Shown: one piece after another, positions 1 through 5,664 of the stretch
Layout of the letters: each line of letters begins with the position of its first letter
Position numbering within the stretch: the stretch's first letter is position 1
Assembly: GCA_025357895.1 (NCBI GenBank)
Contig: JANYLL010000092.1
Coordinates: forward strand, 1 to 12,016
Source of the DNA: Ignavibacteriota bacterium
GTDB taxonomy: Bacteria > Bacteroidota > Ignavibacteria > Palsa-1295
Length of the DNA stretch: 12,016 nucleotides
Direction: 5' to 3'
The notes under the pieces: generated by a model
Seen by the model: the letters and a program-made list of their open reading frames with translations, nothing else
Database searches by the model: none
Told to the model about the DNA's origin: nothing
Translations under genes and position numbers: made by a program

Positions 1-840
1 TTCCCAAAAATCTACTAAACTGCCATAACGATCAATACAATATTGGGCATAACGCTCCGTTGCAGCCATTGAATTATCATCAGAAGAATTTCCCGGAACA
101 TTCGCTAAGATCGTCATGTAAATGCGGAAGCCATGCGAACGCAGAGCCGAAAAAAGTGTGTCCGTCCATCGGGAGTGCAATGTATCATAATCATTGCCGG
201 AAGCAGAAATATTTTTTACAATTGAATACGCGCAGTTACCATCGCTATATCGGTAAATATTAAATCCCGCAGCGTCTCCGTAAGAAATTAAATACTGACT
301 GTAAGGTAGAATCCATTCAATACCTTCGTGATAACCGTGTGGTCTGTAACCACCGTCCTGGCTGGTATTTGCAAGAATTGAATCGCGCGTTGCACCCATG
401 CAATCGCCGAAACCTACGGCAGTGTAGAGATTGCCGGTTCCGGAGTATATCCATCGTTTTGGATTAGTCGGATGCAGACGAATGAAGCCCTGCTCCGATG
501 ATGTTATACATTGAAATGAATCAATGACCTGTGATTGTCCGTTTTTATCGGCTATGCTCAGTTGATATTTCCATGTGCCGATCTGATCCGGTGCGAAACG
601 AACCATCCATAGATTTTTTGAATGATAAAATCCATTTACACTAAAAGCTCTTCCATCTGGCGCTTTGATAATTCCGGAGACCAATACATCGTCCCAAACA
701 TTATTTATTCCTTGCTGTGAATGCTGTATAGTAATCTCAATCGGCTTGAATCGCTCGGCCGTTTGAGTCGCGAAGAGCAAAGGTGGAATTGAGATCGTTA
801 AGCAGAAAATTACGATGAAAAAAATTTTTGCTGATTTCAT
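1..840 (-). CDS. Secreted DUF5060 glycoside-hydrolase-like protein, C-terminus cut by window edge
   Basis: Reading leftward from the ATG at 838-840, the frame stays open for 280 codons to the window edge, so the C-terminus is missing. Residues 1-25 form a signal peptide (MKSAKIFFIVIF, hydrophobic, then LLFATQ). Residues about 30-112 fit the DUF5060 beta-sandwich found at the N-terminus of putative carbohydrate-active enzymes: a start like KPIEITIQHS, then GFYHSKNLWMVRFAPD and GTWKYQ. From about residue 118 (GFIRLHPTNPKRW) a TIM-barrel-like region begins, with RWTDTLFSALRSHGFRIYM near 224-242 and RYGSLVDFWE at the cut. In related barrels that last strand leads into an Asn-Glu catalytic pair, which would lie just outside the window. 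The role would be hydrolysis of an extracellular or periplasmic polysaccharide; the substrate is unknown. There is no Shine-Dalgarno site, and upstream lie a possible TAnnTTTG promoter and a repeat/terminator. The gene is unrelated to metal handling, so it is probably an independent unit. DUF5060 is recognised from sequence character; the enzyme activity is inferred. Confidence 0.75.
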   Translation of the reverse strand, partial: MKSAKIFFIVIFCLTISIPPLLFATQTAERFKPIEITIQHSQQGINNVWDDVLVSGIIKAPDGRAFSVNGFYHSKNLWMVRFAPDQIGTWKYQLSIADKNGQSQVIDSFQCITSSEQGFIRLHPTNPKRWIYSGTGNLYTAVGFGDCMGATRDSILANTSQDGGYRPHGYHEGIEWILPYSQYLISYGDAAGFNIYRYSDGNCAYSIVKNISASGNDYDTLHSRWTDTLFSALRSHGFRIYMTILANVPGNSSDDNSMAATERYAQYCIDRYGSLVDFWE

Positions 841-871
841 TGAATTATGATTTTTGGTAGTGCATCAGTTT

Positions 872-879
872 CAAACATA
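872..879 (-). promoter_or_regulatory. Possible Bacteroidota-type -7 promoter element
   Basis: On the minus strand this reads TATGTTTG, an exact match to the TAnnTTTG -7 consensus known for Bacteroidota sigma-A promoters. It lies 31 bases before the ATG of the DUF5060 gene, a sensible leader length. No convincing TTTG -33 element sits about 20 bases further upstream (the sequence there reads TGTTCA), so this is a weak call based on one half-site. Confidence 0.3.
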
Positions 880-920
880 TCATTCAAACATTCTGGCGTG
901 AACATAGAAGCAGAAGCGGT

Positions 921-985
921 TGAAAAATCTGAGATTTCATTTATCCTGAAAGCTCAGATTCTTCGCTAGCGCTCAGAATGACAAA
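921..985. repeat. Intergenic repeat-like element containing ATTCTGAGCG..GAAGAAT
   Basis: On the minus strand this stretch contains TCATTCTGAGCGCTAGCGAA followed by GAATCTGAGCTTTC and a second inverted copy of the word AATCTGAG. The word 'TCATTCTGAGCG...GCGAAGAATCT' resembles a short intergenic repeat that I recall scattered through many FCB-group and related genomes. It lies between two genes of unrelated function and codes for nothing visible. Only one copy is in the window, so its repeat nature rests on recognition, not on a count. It overlaps the hairpin described at 926-960. Confidence 0.45.
923..960 (-). terminator. Possible intrinsic terminator of the copper module
   Basis: An inverted repeat pairs AATCTGAG (926-933) with CTCAGATT (953-960), then after one mismatch pairs TTTC (935-938) with GAAA (948-951), around a 9-base loop. 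On the minus strand the descending arm runs straight into a T5 tract (minus-strand reading of 923-927). It lies about 120 bases after the last stop of the copper module and 83 bases before the next gene's ATG, which suits a terminator. The stem is A/T-rich at its base and the T-tract is short, so strength is uncertain. Confidence 0.4.
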
Positions 986-1077
986 TAATATTTCATACTG
1001 ATACCCTACATGATTTTTATTATATTCCTACCTATAAATGCTAAATAGGATGGCAAAGTTACACATGAACTCAAAAA

Positions 1078-1347
1078 TCAGTGATTCATTGCCATCTGCA
1101 TCAATGCCGGATGGATTGCTAAATAAATTTGCGCGCCGTATGGAGAATTTCCATAATATGATCTCAGACTTTCAGGAATAACATTATATGTGGCTTGGAT
1201 TCCAAGCTCGAAATCAACCTTTACAACAGTCACAAGCCTTCTGCTATAACCGAGAGTAATGGCTGAAATATCTGCTGTTCCGTTTTCGGGGATGTTAAGA
1301 TCGTGTCGGAATTTCTGAACGTACTCGGCTCTGCCATAAATATTTTT
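1078..1347 (-). pseudogene. C-terminal remnant of an outer-membrane beta-barrel protein
   Basis: From 1347 leftward a frame different from that of the cupredoxin-like gene encodes 89 residues and stops with TGA at 1078-1080. The residues look like the end of an outer-membrane barrel: alternating polar/hydrophobic strands such as KNIYGRAEYVQKF, then ISAITLGYSRRL, VVKVDFELGIQATYNV, YYGNSPYGAQIYLAIHP and a final ALMQMAMNH. I recognise the pattern 'NIYxRxE..., xALTLGYxRxL, LGxxxTx..., YGxNPxxxQxFLRxRPxLM' from uncharacterised outer-membrane proteins often found in metal-resistance clusters. There is no start codon: just upstream in this frame is a TAA, then unrelated cupredoxin sequence. Hundreds of N-terminal residues must be missing. 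The upstream edge coincides with a seven-base A-tract (1343-1349). Coding-like composition continues to the stop, so the loss may be recent, or the join may be an assembly artefact. The family call comes from memory and is moderate. Confidence 0.6.
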
Positions 1348-1817
1348 TTATTCAGCACCGGTGATAAGTTCTCTGTACCAACTGTAGCAGTAATATCAGG
1401 TGAAGAAGACCACGATGCTGGGCTAGCACCGAAACGCATATCATGGTGCATATCATCATCACTGTTCACAAAAACAACCTGTAGTTTGGTACCTGGTTTC
1501 ATTGCGATCGTTTGATTACGCAGACCTTGTATGCGATACGAAAGCATATCTTCTGCCGGTCCGGTAGTAACAACAACCTGGGATTCGTTGTCGTTGGTAA
1601 TGAAAGCATGATCAGAAATTATTTGATTTTTATTCTGCTTCGCCAGTAAATCACTAACATTTTCTTCCGAAAGTGTTTTTTCTTGTCGTCCTGAAATTTC
1701 GAACGGGATTTTCTTTTTATGCAATGTCGGTTTTGACATATCCATCCCGGGCATTTGCGCATTAACTGATGTGGTTAAAAAGAGTGACGCTCCCAGGATA
1801 AATATTTTTGTTCGCAT
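1230..1817 (-). CDS. Truncated periplasmic cupredoxin-like copper protein with an out-of-frame tail
   Basis: The predicted product has 195 residues. Residues 1-20 are a signal peptide (MRTKIFILGASLFL...VNA), followed by a Met/His stretch QMPGMDMSKPTLH. Residues about 80-155 resemble the first part of a sulfocyanin/plastocyanin-like cupredoxin: VVVTTGPAEDMLSYRIQGLR, KPGTKLQVVFVNSDDD, then MHHDMRFG (His124-His125, likely place of the first copper ligand). Normal members continue through a second half with Cys, His and Met ligands. Here that half is absent: after residue 158 the frame runs through an A-tract into sequence that makes better sense as a beta-barrel protein in another frame (see 1078-1347), so residues 159-195 are probably meaningless. 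The product as written would lack most of its copper site. It starts 12 bases after the four-TM gene and is the last gene of the copper module. The family assignment is by pattern; the loss of function is inferred. Confidence 0.6.
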   Translation of the reverse strand: MRTKIFILGASLFLTTSVNAQMPGMDMSKPTLHKKKIPFEISGRQEKTLSEENVSDLLAKQNKNQIISDHAFITNDNESQVVVTTGPAEDMLSYRIQGLRNQTIAMKPGTKLQVVFVNSDDDMHHDMRFGASPASWSSSPDITATVGTENLSPVLNKKIFMAEPSTFRNSDTILTSPKTEQQIFQPLLSVIAEGL

Positions 1818-1829
1818 TTTTATTTTTTA

Positions 1830-2255
1830 TTATTTATGAAATTTATGAAGTATTATCGCCCCGACCCAAAGCATCGAAAATCCGAGTAAAATCCATTTAA
1901 AATCTGAGCCAAGGATAAAGTTTACAGTTGTCATAGCAATAATAGATGTTAATCCTGTCGTTATTACTACCGCTATGACACCCGGTGCTCGGCTCTTAAA
2001 AGGTTTAAGAGCGATGTAAATCGTAAAAAAACCTGTAGTAAAAATGTAACTTCCCATCACCCAAAATACTTTACTTACCCAATCTTGAAGTCCGGGTATA
2101 GTTTTTTGGATAATCGTTAGGCTGGTATTCATATACCTTAAGTCCTCCGGTAGAAGAGGCGGTCTTAAAAAAATAAAATACATTCCCATTGCCATCAAAA
2201 GCGCACCAGCGAATGTAAGTACTATTGAACTTAGATTAACTGGTTGTAGCTTCAT
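1830..2255 (-). CDS. Four-helix integral membrane protein of unknown function
   Basis: This encodes 141 residues with four predicted membrane segments at about 10-30, 60-82, 91-114 and 119-137. Between the first two lies a polar segment with RPPLLPEDLRYM (31-42), which looks like a conserved signature but which I cannot link to a named family. There are no Cys residues and no obvious metal-binding cluster. Its ATG overlaps the TGA of the SRPBCC gene as ATGA (2252-2255), so the two were probably translationally coupled and work together. A cupredoxin-like gene follows after 12 bases. Position within a copper ATPase cluster suggests a role in copper handling or envelope stress, but the sequence itself does not show this. 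If coupling matters, the nonsense codon upstream may lower its expression. Confidence 0.75.
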   Translation of the reverse strand: MKLQPVNLSSIVLTFAGALLMAMGMYFIFLRPPLLPEDLRYMNTSLTIIQKTIPGLQDWVSKVFWVMGSYIFTTGFFTIYIALKPFKSRAPGVIAVVITTGLTSIIAMTTVNFILGSDFKWILLGFSMLWVGAIILHKFHK

Positions 2256-2746
2256 GTGAGTAAAGGCGATGTTTGAAGTGCCCTTTGGCTGTCATAAAGC
2301 ATATTGCTTATACACCATTTCGCATATATCGGAGCCAAAATAAAAGCAATGAACCTAAAAAATAAATTTTTTGGCATTTCATAATCGATACTTAATTCGA
2401 CTTTTGTAGATTCACCTACTGGTGTTAAGAGAAGATGCATCCTGTACCATGAGAGAATTATCATCTGCGCATCACCAACTGTTTCCCATATCTTTTCTTC
2501 GTTTTGTATCCATTTTGTCACAATGACGGTAAAATCCATTGTGAAACCCAGCATTTTCCCGAACCATCTGAATTTCACATCCGGTCATACGTTATTCGAA
2601 GAGAGCTGCTGCAATTGCAGTTTACTACCCATCATAGGCATAGAACTCTTCATCATGTGTATTCCGGTATTGCCTATGTTGTCCATATAAGTGAATACTT
2701 TTTCCGGTGACGAATGTATAAGTATGTGTTTAGATTTCGTTTGCAT
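2252..2746 (-). pseudogene. SRPBCC-fold protein gene interrupted by an in-frame TGA
   Basis: The original gene most likely starts at the ATG at 2744-2746, 11 bases after the CopB stop. In the same frame it encodes 53 residues, then TGA at 2585-2587, then PDVKFRWFGKMLG onward to the stop at 2252: 163 residues in all if read through. Both sides fit one SRPBCC (START/polyketide-cyclase-like) domain. An N-terminal strand and helix, ILIHSSPEKVFTYMDN (9-23), are followed after the stop by FRWFGKML, VTKWIQNEEKIWETVG, WYRMHLLLTP, TKVELSIDYEMP and a C-terminal helix. The first half has a Met-rich stretch, HMMKSSMPMMGSK (Met31, 32, 36, 38, 39). Taking only the downstream piece, from a GTG at 2578, would leave a fold without its first strands, so I do not regard that as the true start. 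The stop falls where I would expect Gly in relatives, so a single G-to-T change (GGA to TGA) would explain it. Readthrough or a sequencing error are alternatives. Other genes here, such as the outer-membrane channel, end normally at TGA, so a recoded TGA is unlikely. Confidence 0.75.
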
Positions 2747-2757
2747 ACTAGCAGTTA

Positions 2758-4818
2758 TTACTTTATCTTCAATAATTTCGCGTTCACTGCAACGATAATG
2801 GTGCTTAAACTCATAAATACGGCTCCTACTGCGGGACCTAATACAAATCCACTTGAGTACAAAACGCCTGCCGCTAAAGGAATTGCAACTGCATTATATC
2901 CGGTTGCCCATATCAAATTTTGCATCATCTTTCTATAGGTAGCTTTTCCAAAAAGAATAAGACTGAGTATATCCTGCGGATTGCTATTGACTAAGATAAT
3001 ATCTGCAGTTTCAGCTGCAACATCTGTGCCCGATCCTACGGCTATTCCAACATCTGCTTGAGCAAGCGCAGGCGCATCGTTGATACCATCACCTGTCATA
3101 GCGACGAATTCTCCTTTAGATTGCAAGCCTTTTACGATCTCTACTTTTTTATCAGGTAATACTTGGGCGTAATACCCATCAAGATGGAGTGTATCGCTCA
3201 CCGCTTTCGCAACGGTTTCATTATCGCCTGTTGCCATATAGACCTTGATTCCGTTGCTCTTGAATTTCTGAATTGCATCTGCAGATTCAGGCCTGATCTC
3301 ATCGGCTAATGCAATAAATCCGGCAAGTTCATTGGTAATCAAAATAAAGACTATCGTTTCGGCTTGGGAAGTAAATACATTCTCAGGGATAGAAATATTT
3401 TTATCTTTCAAATAACCGGGGCTTACTACTTTAACTTCTTTTCCATCAACTATTGCTTCAACACCGGCACCCGTTATCGCTTTGAAGTTCTCTGCTTTTG
3501 GAATTTCCAATTTTTTCTCCAGCGCTTTTTTTATAATGCCGGTTCCTATCGGATGCTCGGAATTTTGTTCAAGCGCTCCGGCTATGCGAAGTACGCTGTC
3601 AGCTGAATAATTTTTCGATAACGATTCCACTCTGCTCACACCGAATTCGCCTTTTGTCAGCGTTCCGGTTTTATCAAATACGATCGCTGTGATTTTTCTT
3701 GATTCCTCGAAGGCTGTTCTGTTGCGTATGAGCAAACCATGCTGAGCGGACATAGCAGTCGAAATTGCAACGACTAACGGAACCGCAAGTCCTAAAGCAT
3801 GCGGACAGGAAATAACCATCACCGTTACCATTCGTTCTAATGCGTACACAAATGGAAAACCAAGTAATAACCAAACAGCTAATGTTCCGAACCCTAAAGT
3901 CAGCGCACCATACGTAAGCCACTTTGCAGCGCGGTCAGAAAGATTTTGCATCTTCGATTTGGTTTTCTGTGCCTCTTCAACCATTTTGATGACCTTATTC
4001 ATATAGCTGTCTTTACCGCTATGCTCGACCTTCACTTTCACGGATGCATTGCCATTAATGGAGCCGCCAATTACATTTGCCCCCGTATTTTTTTTCACCG
4101 GTTTTGATTCACCGGTAAGCATGGATTCATTCAGATAACTTTCACCTTCGATAATTATTCCATCGGCAGGGACTTTCTCGCCCGGCTTTACTAAGATCAC
4201 GTCGTCTCTTTGAAGTTCGTCCAACTTCACATCTAGCATCTGATCGCCGTTCACCTTATGAGCTTCCGATGGCATTAAGCTCACAAGTAATTGTAATGCC
4301 TCCGATGCTCCGAGAACGGATTTCATCTCTATCCAATGACCGATGAGCATTATATCAATGAGCGTCGCAAGCTCCCAGAAAAAATCCATACCCCTTAAGC
4401 CGAACACCGTTGCTGTACTATAAAGATATGCAACCGTTATCGCCATTGCGATCAGCGTCATCATACCGGGATTTTTCGCCATGACTTCTGAAATAAGGCC
4501 TTTCAGAAAGGGAAAACCACCATAAAAAAAGATGACTGATGAAAGACCGAACAAGACATATTTATCGCCTGTGAAAGCGATTGTGAATCCCAAAAATTGC
4601 TGAATCATTGCCGATAGCGCCAGCAGTGGAACGGAGATCACAAGCGAGACCCAAAATCTTTTCTTAAAATCTTCGATCATCATCTTATGATGATCGTGCC
4701 CGGCCATGCCCATCGGAACATTCATGTCATGCATTGGGTGATCCATCATTGCATGATCCATTCCGGTATGCTCTGATACCGGGAGGATGTGATTATAGAT
4801 TCCTTTGTGGTCTTCCAT
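2758..4818 (-). CDS. copB: CopB-type copper-translocating P1B-3 ATPase
   Basis: This 686-residue inner-membrane pump uses ATP to move copper (family: Cu(II), also Cu(I)) out of the cytoplasm. All P-type ATPase motifs are present: TGES at 235-238 (actuator), CPH at 338-340 in the transport helix, the phosphorylated Asp in DKTGT at 382-386, HP at 422-423 (nucleotide-binding domain), TGD at 530-532 and GDGIND at 576-581. The CPH rather than CPC motif, and the C-terminal YNAVAIPLA (641-649) and MSLSTIIVAVNA (669-680), identify the P1B-3/CopB branch. Instead of CXXC domains the N-terminus is His/Met-rich (GMDHAMMDHPMHDMNVPMGMAGHDHHKMM, which I give in pieces: GMDHAMMDHPMHDM at 19-32 and GMAGHDHHKMM at 37-47), typical of CopB. 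The ATG is preceded by AGGA at a 7-base spacing, one of the few Shine-Dalgarno-like sites here. A hairpin upstream may separate it from the RND unit, and the SRPBCC gene follows after 11 bases. It looks intact. Confidence 0.95.
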   Translation of the reverse strand: MEDHKGIYNHILPVSEHTGMDHAMMDHPMHDMNVPMGMAGHDHHKMMIEDFKKRFWVSLVISVPLLALSAMIQQFLGFTIAFTGDKYVLFGLSSVIFFYGGFPFLKGLISEVMAKNPGMMTLIAMAITVAYLYSTATVFGLRGMDFFWELATLIDIMLIGHWIEMKSVLGASEALQLLVSLMPSEAHKVNGDQMLDVKLDELQRDDVILVKPGEKVPADGIIIEGESYLNESMLTGESKPVKKNTGANVIGGSINGNASVKVKVEHSGKDSYMNKVIKMVEEAQKTKSKMQNLSDRAAKWLTYGALTLGFGTLAVWLLLGFPFVYALERMVTVMVISCPHALGLAVPLVVAISTAMSAQHGLLIRNRTAFEESRKITAIVFDKTGTLTKGEFGVSRVESLSKNYSADSVLRIAGALEQNSEHPIGTGIIKKALEKKLEIPKAENFKAITGAGVEAIVDGKEVKVVSPGYLKDKNISIPENVFTSQAETIVFILITNELAGFIALADEIRPESADAIQKFKSNGIKVYMATGDNETVAKAVSDTLHLDGYYAQVLPDKKVEIVKGLQSKGEFVAMTGDGINDAPALAQADVGIAVGSGTDVAAETADIILVNSNPQDILSLILFGKATYRKMMQNLIWATGYNAVAIPLAAGVLYSSGFVLGPAVGAVFMSLSTIIVAVNAKLLKIK

Positions 4819-4912
4819 AAATTTTCCTACATCAAATATTAGGTTAATCAGCTATCTTCTAATTGTGCTTAATAGAGATAATGATTTTTAAATACAATAG
4901 ATAAATATAGTA

Positions 4913-4941
4913 TATCAGCCAGAAAAAATCTCTGGCTGATA
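4913..4941 (-). terminator. Strong hairpin between the DUF305 gene and copB
   Basis: A perfect 11-base-pair stem (TATCAGCCAGA at 4913-4923 with TCTGGCTGATA at 4931-4941) encloses a 7-base loop. It begins 22 bases after the DUF305 stop and lies 94 bases before the copB ATG, in a 145-base gap. On the minus strand it is followed by an AT-rich stretch (TACTATATTT) rather than a clean T-tract, so it may be a weak terminator, an RNA-processing or stability hairpin, or an attenuator ahead of copB. No clear promoter was seen in 4819-4912: TAATATTTG near 4836-4844 has one base too many for the TAnnTTTG element. Confidence 0.5.
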
Positions 4942-4963
4942 CTTTAAAAAACATTTTTGACTA

Positions 4964-5611
4964 TTAATGGCCATACCATTTTTTTCGCAGCTGTTCCATC
5001 AAAGATATCTCCGCTTCTTGAGATGCAATGATATTTTCAGCTATCTTTTTTAACTCTGGATGGGATGTCTTTTTCAACGCATCCTTCGCCATAAGAATAG
5101 CACTTTGATGATGAGGGATCATCATATCAATAAAGTGATCTTCATAGTCTTTATCGGCGGGTCCGAGCTTTTCGATTATCTTTTGGCTGCTCATCGAACT
5201 CTCTTCGTCAGCAGAATGCCCGTACCATTTTTTACGGAGTTCCTTCATTACAGAGATTTCCTTTTCCTGTGCCGCGATAATATTTTGCGCGAGCTTTTTT
5301 AACTCAGGGTGGGATGTCTTTTTCAGCGCATCCTTAGCCATGACAACAGCGTCTTGATGATGTGGAATCATCATGTCGATAAAGCGGTCCTCATAGTCTT
5401 TATCGGCAGGTCCGAGCTTTTCGACCATAGCTTGACTGTTCATCGAACTCATATCCATATCCGAATGATGCCCTTCAGTTACAGCGGGTTGTTCTGTTTT
5501 CGGTGCTTGTGGTAGTTCTGGTTTTGGTGGTTCGGTCTGTTCTGTTTTCTTTGAGCAGCCAATAATGAATGCAATAGAAAAAATAACAGCGAGGGTGATT
5601 AATGATTTCAT
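4964..5611 (-). CDS. Lipoprotein with two tandem DUF305 domains
   Basis: The start is placed at the ATG at 5611, which has AAGGA 6 bases upstream; an in-frame TTG at 5626 lies before that site and would add only five residues. The 215-residue product begins with a lipoprotein signal ending in the lipobox IIGC (Cys19), so it is probably anchored in the membrane facing the periplasm. After a Pro/Glu/Thr linker (about 22-45) and a GHHSDMDMSSM stretch come two DUF305 units, 55-132 and 138-215. Each has GPADKDYED, IDMMIPHHQ with a His pair, MAKDALKKTSHPELKK, QNIIAAQ or ENIIASQ, and a WYGH ending. The units match at 63 of 78 positions. DUF305 proteins are ferritin-like helical bundles often found beside copper and silver resistance genes; the conserved His and Met residues make metal binding plausible, but the biochemical role is not established. 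It sits 53 bases after the RND pump and before copB, linking the two metal modules. Confidence 0.9.
   Translation of the reverse strand: MKSLITLAVIFSIAFIIGCSKKTEQTEPPKPELPQAPKTEQPAVTEGHHSDMDMSSMNSQAMVEKLGPADKDYEDRFIDMMIPHHQDAVVMAKDALKKTSHPELKKLAQNIIAAQEKEISVMKELRKKWYGHSADEESSMSSQKIIEKLGPADKDYEDHFIDMMIPHHQSAILMAKDALKKTSHPELKKIAENIIASQEAEISLMEQLRKKWYGH
4967..5449 (-). repeat. Internal tandem duplication in the DUF305 gene
   Basis: Two 234-base units, 5216-5449 and 4967-5200, are separated by 15 bases (encoding SADEE). They encode 78-residue copies with 63 identical positions. The DNA is also visibly alike, for instance the shared runs around AACTC.GG.TGGGATGTCTTT at 5053-5072 and 5302-5321. 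The differences are mostly conservative, which suggests a lineage-level duplication under selection rather than a very recent copy. Confidence 0.9.
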
Positions 5612-5617
5612 CGTTTG

Positions 5618-5622
5618 TCCTT
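5618..5622 (-). promoter_or_regulatory. Ribosome binding site that fixes the DUF305 start
   Basis: The minus strand reads AAGGA here, 6 bases before the ATG at 5611. Because most other genes in the window lack such a site, it is informative: it favours the ATG at 5611 over the in-frame TTG at 5626, which lies upstream of it. Confidence 0.6.
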
Positions 5623-5664
5623 TCAATTATAGTTTGTGTTAATTACAAGTTACAAATTCATTGA

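Noticed and set aside
2252..2578. A 108-residue protein starting at the GTG at 2578
   Set aside because: The start lies in the middle of an SRPBCC fold, and the same frame continues upstream past one TGA to an ATG placed 11 bases after copB. I treat it as the tail of a broken gene, though re-initiation there cannot be excluded.
2585..2587. TGA as selenocysteine or a reassigned codon
   Set aside because: SRPBCC proteins have no known selenocysteine, no SECIS-like hairpin was evident, and the outer-membrane channel gene in this window ends normally at a TGA, so the code appears standard.
4819..4912. Copper-regulator operator or promoter ahead of copB
   Set aside because: I found no clear CueR- or CopY-type palindrome, and the nearest TAnnTTTG-like word (TAATATTTG) has the wrong spacing.
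5612..5626. DUF305 start at the TTG at 5626
   Set aside because: The AAGGA site lies inside this extension and is correctly spaced for the ATG at 5611, which begins a normal lipoprotein signal.
5626..5631. Perfect TATAAT on the minus strand just before the DUF305 gene, with TTGTAA 18 bases upstream
   Set aside because: Transcription from it would start within about 8 bases of the ATG and lose the ribosome site. The sigma-70 consensus is also a poor guide in this kind of genome. Kept only as a curiosity.
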